DNA of 64,000 nucleotides from Pseudanabaena sp. Salubria-1 (GTDB lineage: Bacteria > Cyanobacteriota > Cyanobacteriia > Pseudanabaenales > Pseudanabaenaceae). Shown piece after piece: positions 62,920 to 64,000 of the stretch. The position numbers were made by a program, and so were the translations under genes. The notes below the pieces were generated by a model. That model was given only the letters and a program-made list of their open reading frames with translations, made no database searches and was not told where the DNA came from. Location: positions 1 to 64,000 of the forward strand of contig JALQCR010000006.1 in the NCBI GenBank assembly GCA_023336205.1, given 5' to 3'. The stretch's first letter is position 1, and each line of letters begins with the position of its first letter.

Positions 62920-64000
62920 ATCAGCGATCGCCTTACTATTCTCTATTTCATCCTAAGCCACTTGCCAAGCGGATTAGTTCCTTTGGCTTTCCAAGAGATT
63001 TGGGTGATCGCTTTCAAATAATCCAAAAATGGCTATGTTTTGCTAAGGATGGTGAGCCGTCCAATCTGCTTGCCGAGGCGCAGTTTCTCCATGATATTTT
63101 TGTTGATATTTTGGGATATAAGTCTCCCTTTGAAAACAATGGAGGCGCATGGGAATTAGAACTGCATCCCCATCCTGCCCTCGGGTTTTTTACAGAAACC
63201 TCAGTAAATGTAATTGCCGAAATCCGAGTTAATGCTGCCGAAGAAGGTGCGATCGTTAAGCCCGATCCAGAGCATGAAGCAACTGAATGGCTAATCGTCT
63301 TGGATTATCGAGAAATATGTCTTTATCATCGCGATGTATCAAGTTTGTTTTGCCAGAGATTTGCTTGGGAATCGTTGGCTGATCTGGAACAACTCAAATC
63401 CTTTTATTTCTTATTGTCGAGGCGGACTCTGCTGAGGGGAATTGCCAATAGTGAAGAGCGATCGCGCACTACACACTTACTAGAAGAGTCTCACCAGCTA
63501 GAATCTGAGATTCTCAAAAACTTTTATAGCCACTATTGCAAAATCCGCAGTCAATTAATTAAGGATTTTCGCTATAGGTTACAGCTATTAGCACACCCTG
63601 TCGAAAATGCTGAGAATAACCTCCACGTAAAGGCAGAAGACGCGATCGCGATCGCCATTTATCAAGCCCAAAAACTTCTAAACCGTATTTTGTTTGTTGC
63701 TTATTGCGAAGATCGCGCCTTATTACCTGAGAACTTAATTAAAGACGCTTACGAATTTGCGAATCCCTATATTGAGCAACCAATTTGGGAAAACTATAAA
63801 GCTATATTTAGTTGGGTACAAAATGGCAATACAAAATATCACATTCCCATTAATGCTTATTCATTTAGCCTATTTGCAAGCGATCGCATTTTAGATCAAG
63901 CTTTATTTGTAGGCGATGAGTTATGCCGTCAGATCAAGGAAATAGCTCGGTTTGACTTTTGTGAAGATATCACGCGCCATATTCTGACTTGTCTCTTTGA
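62916..64000 (+). CDS. Type IIG-like restriction-modification protein, partial
   Basis: This reading frame opens at an ATG overlapping the DUF3007 stop and runs without a stop to the end of the window (at least 361 aa). MNQRSPYYSLFHPKPLAKRI leads into a nuclease-like N-terminal domain (EATEWLIVLDYREICLYHRD). Then LLNRILFVAYCEDRALLPEN, YSFSLFASDRILD and ARFDFCEDITRHILTCLF follow. These match the region before the adenine methyltransferase core in Eco57I-type fused R-M enzymes. The methyltransferase motifs would lie downstream. Overlap with DUF3007 implies translational coupling to the ndhL transcript, which is odd for an R-M gene. Confidence 0.75.
   Translation, partial: MNQRSPYYSLFHPKPLAKRISSFGFPRDLGDRFQIIQKWLCFAKDGEPSNLLAEAQFLHDIFVDILGYKSPFENNGGAWELELHPHPALGFFTETSVNVIAEIRVNAAEEGAIVKPDPEHEATEWLIVLDYREICLYHRDVSSLFCQRFAWESLADLEQLKSFYFLLSRRTLLRGIANSEERSRTTHLLEESHQLESEILKNFYSHYCKIRSQLIKDFRYRLQLLAHPVENAENNLHVKAEDAIAIAIYQAQKLLNRILFVAYCEDRALLPENLIKDAYEFANPYIEQPIWENYKAIFSWVQNGNTKYHIPINAYSFSLFASDRILDQALFVGDELCRQIKEIARFDFCEDITRHILTCLF

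Overview
The window comes from a cyanobacterium. The evidence is dense HIP1 sites (GCGATCGC) in genes and spacers, an ndhL-DUF3007 pair, an SLH-domain iron-uptake-type porin, cyanobacterial Ser/Thr kinases with an N-terminal Cys motif, Uma2-type nucleases and pentapeptide/TPR proteins. The genus cannot be fixed from this sequence; a filamentous or Pseudanabaena-like genome is only a guess. The dominant theme is a recent burst of transposition. At least ten complete insertion sequences (IS) of about nine kinds are present, several nested inside each other. Most are flanked by exact target-site duplications (TSDs). In the CHAT gene, one Uma2 gene, the exonuclease, the antiporter and the porin, removing the IS plus one TSD copy restores an open frame, so these insertions are young. 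|| Layout. 1-4.1 kb: a DUF3102-like protein, then a UPF0718-type permease and a HEAT-repeat gene. Both are broken by several frameshifts, and the zone is bounded by G17/C9 and C16 homopolymers (possible assembly artefact). 4.2-10.8 kb: a PilB/GspE-type ATPase, a pentapeptide protein, a K/A/E-rich exported protein, a YoaK-type membrane protein, and a small exported/membrane two-gene operon. 10.8-21.8 kb: a defence- and conflict-flavoured stretch. It holds a large CHAT protease - NB-ARC - TPR gene split by an IS-in-IS, scattered TPR fragments, DUF5678 plus retropepsin, orphan antitoxins, a HEPN-MNT pair, and a Uma2 gene split by IS1. 21.9-27.9 kb: a purine/uracil permease behind a palindromic operator, an ECF-S-like membrane protein, a phnDCE transporter and a second Uma2 gene. 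28-34 kb: an IS1595-type IS, a pseudokinase, a TPR protein, another IS and a GDSL-hydrolase fragment. 34.1-42.1 kb: PcrA/UvrD, a Ser/Thr kinase, RibF, a DEDD exonuclease whose 3' end is split by IS1, and DUF1186. 42.2-44.6 kb: an IS630 carrying an ISL3, sitting on a TMEM175-like gene remnant. || 44.9-51.8 kb: a fluoride-response locus. A fluoride (crcB-type) riboswitch leads into a CPA2 cation/proton antiporter with a C-terminal UspA domain. The antiporter gene is split by an IS701-like element and by an IS4 that itself carries another IS. Next comes a CLC protein with the GREGT and GNNLL motifs of fluoride/proton antiporters (CLC-F/EriC-F). The riboswitch is now about 5.5 kb from the CLC-F gene instead of about 1.9 kb. 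51.8-62 kb: ordinary housekeeping (alpha/beta hydrolase, TrhO, tRNA-Arg, TldE/PmbA, an M23 peptidase, an MBL hydrolase and rpsJ), plus a porin split by ISAs1. 62.3-64 kb: ndhL, DUF3007 and the start of a type IIG-like restriction-modification protein that runs off the window. || Besides full IS elements, the spacers carry several families of non-coding repeats. One is a three-hairpin, cloverleaf-like element of about 100 bp with ATACCAA/TTGGTAT ends. Another is a 131-140 bp MITE with CAGCAATTC ends and 9-bp TSDs, one copy of which has jumped into a cloverleaf repeat. There is also an ISL3-ended MITE, a TA-flanked MITE, and many gene-end hairpins with a shared GCG-CTTYG-CGC core and variable outer stems. 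These repeat families, and the IS-broken fluoride locus, are the most interesting content.
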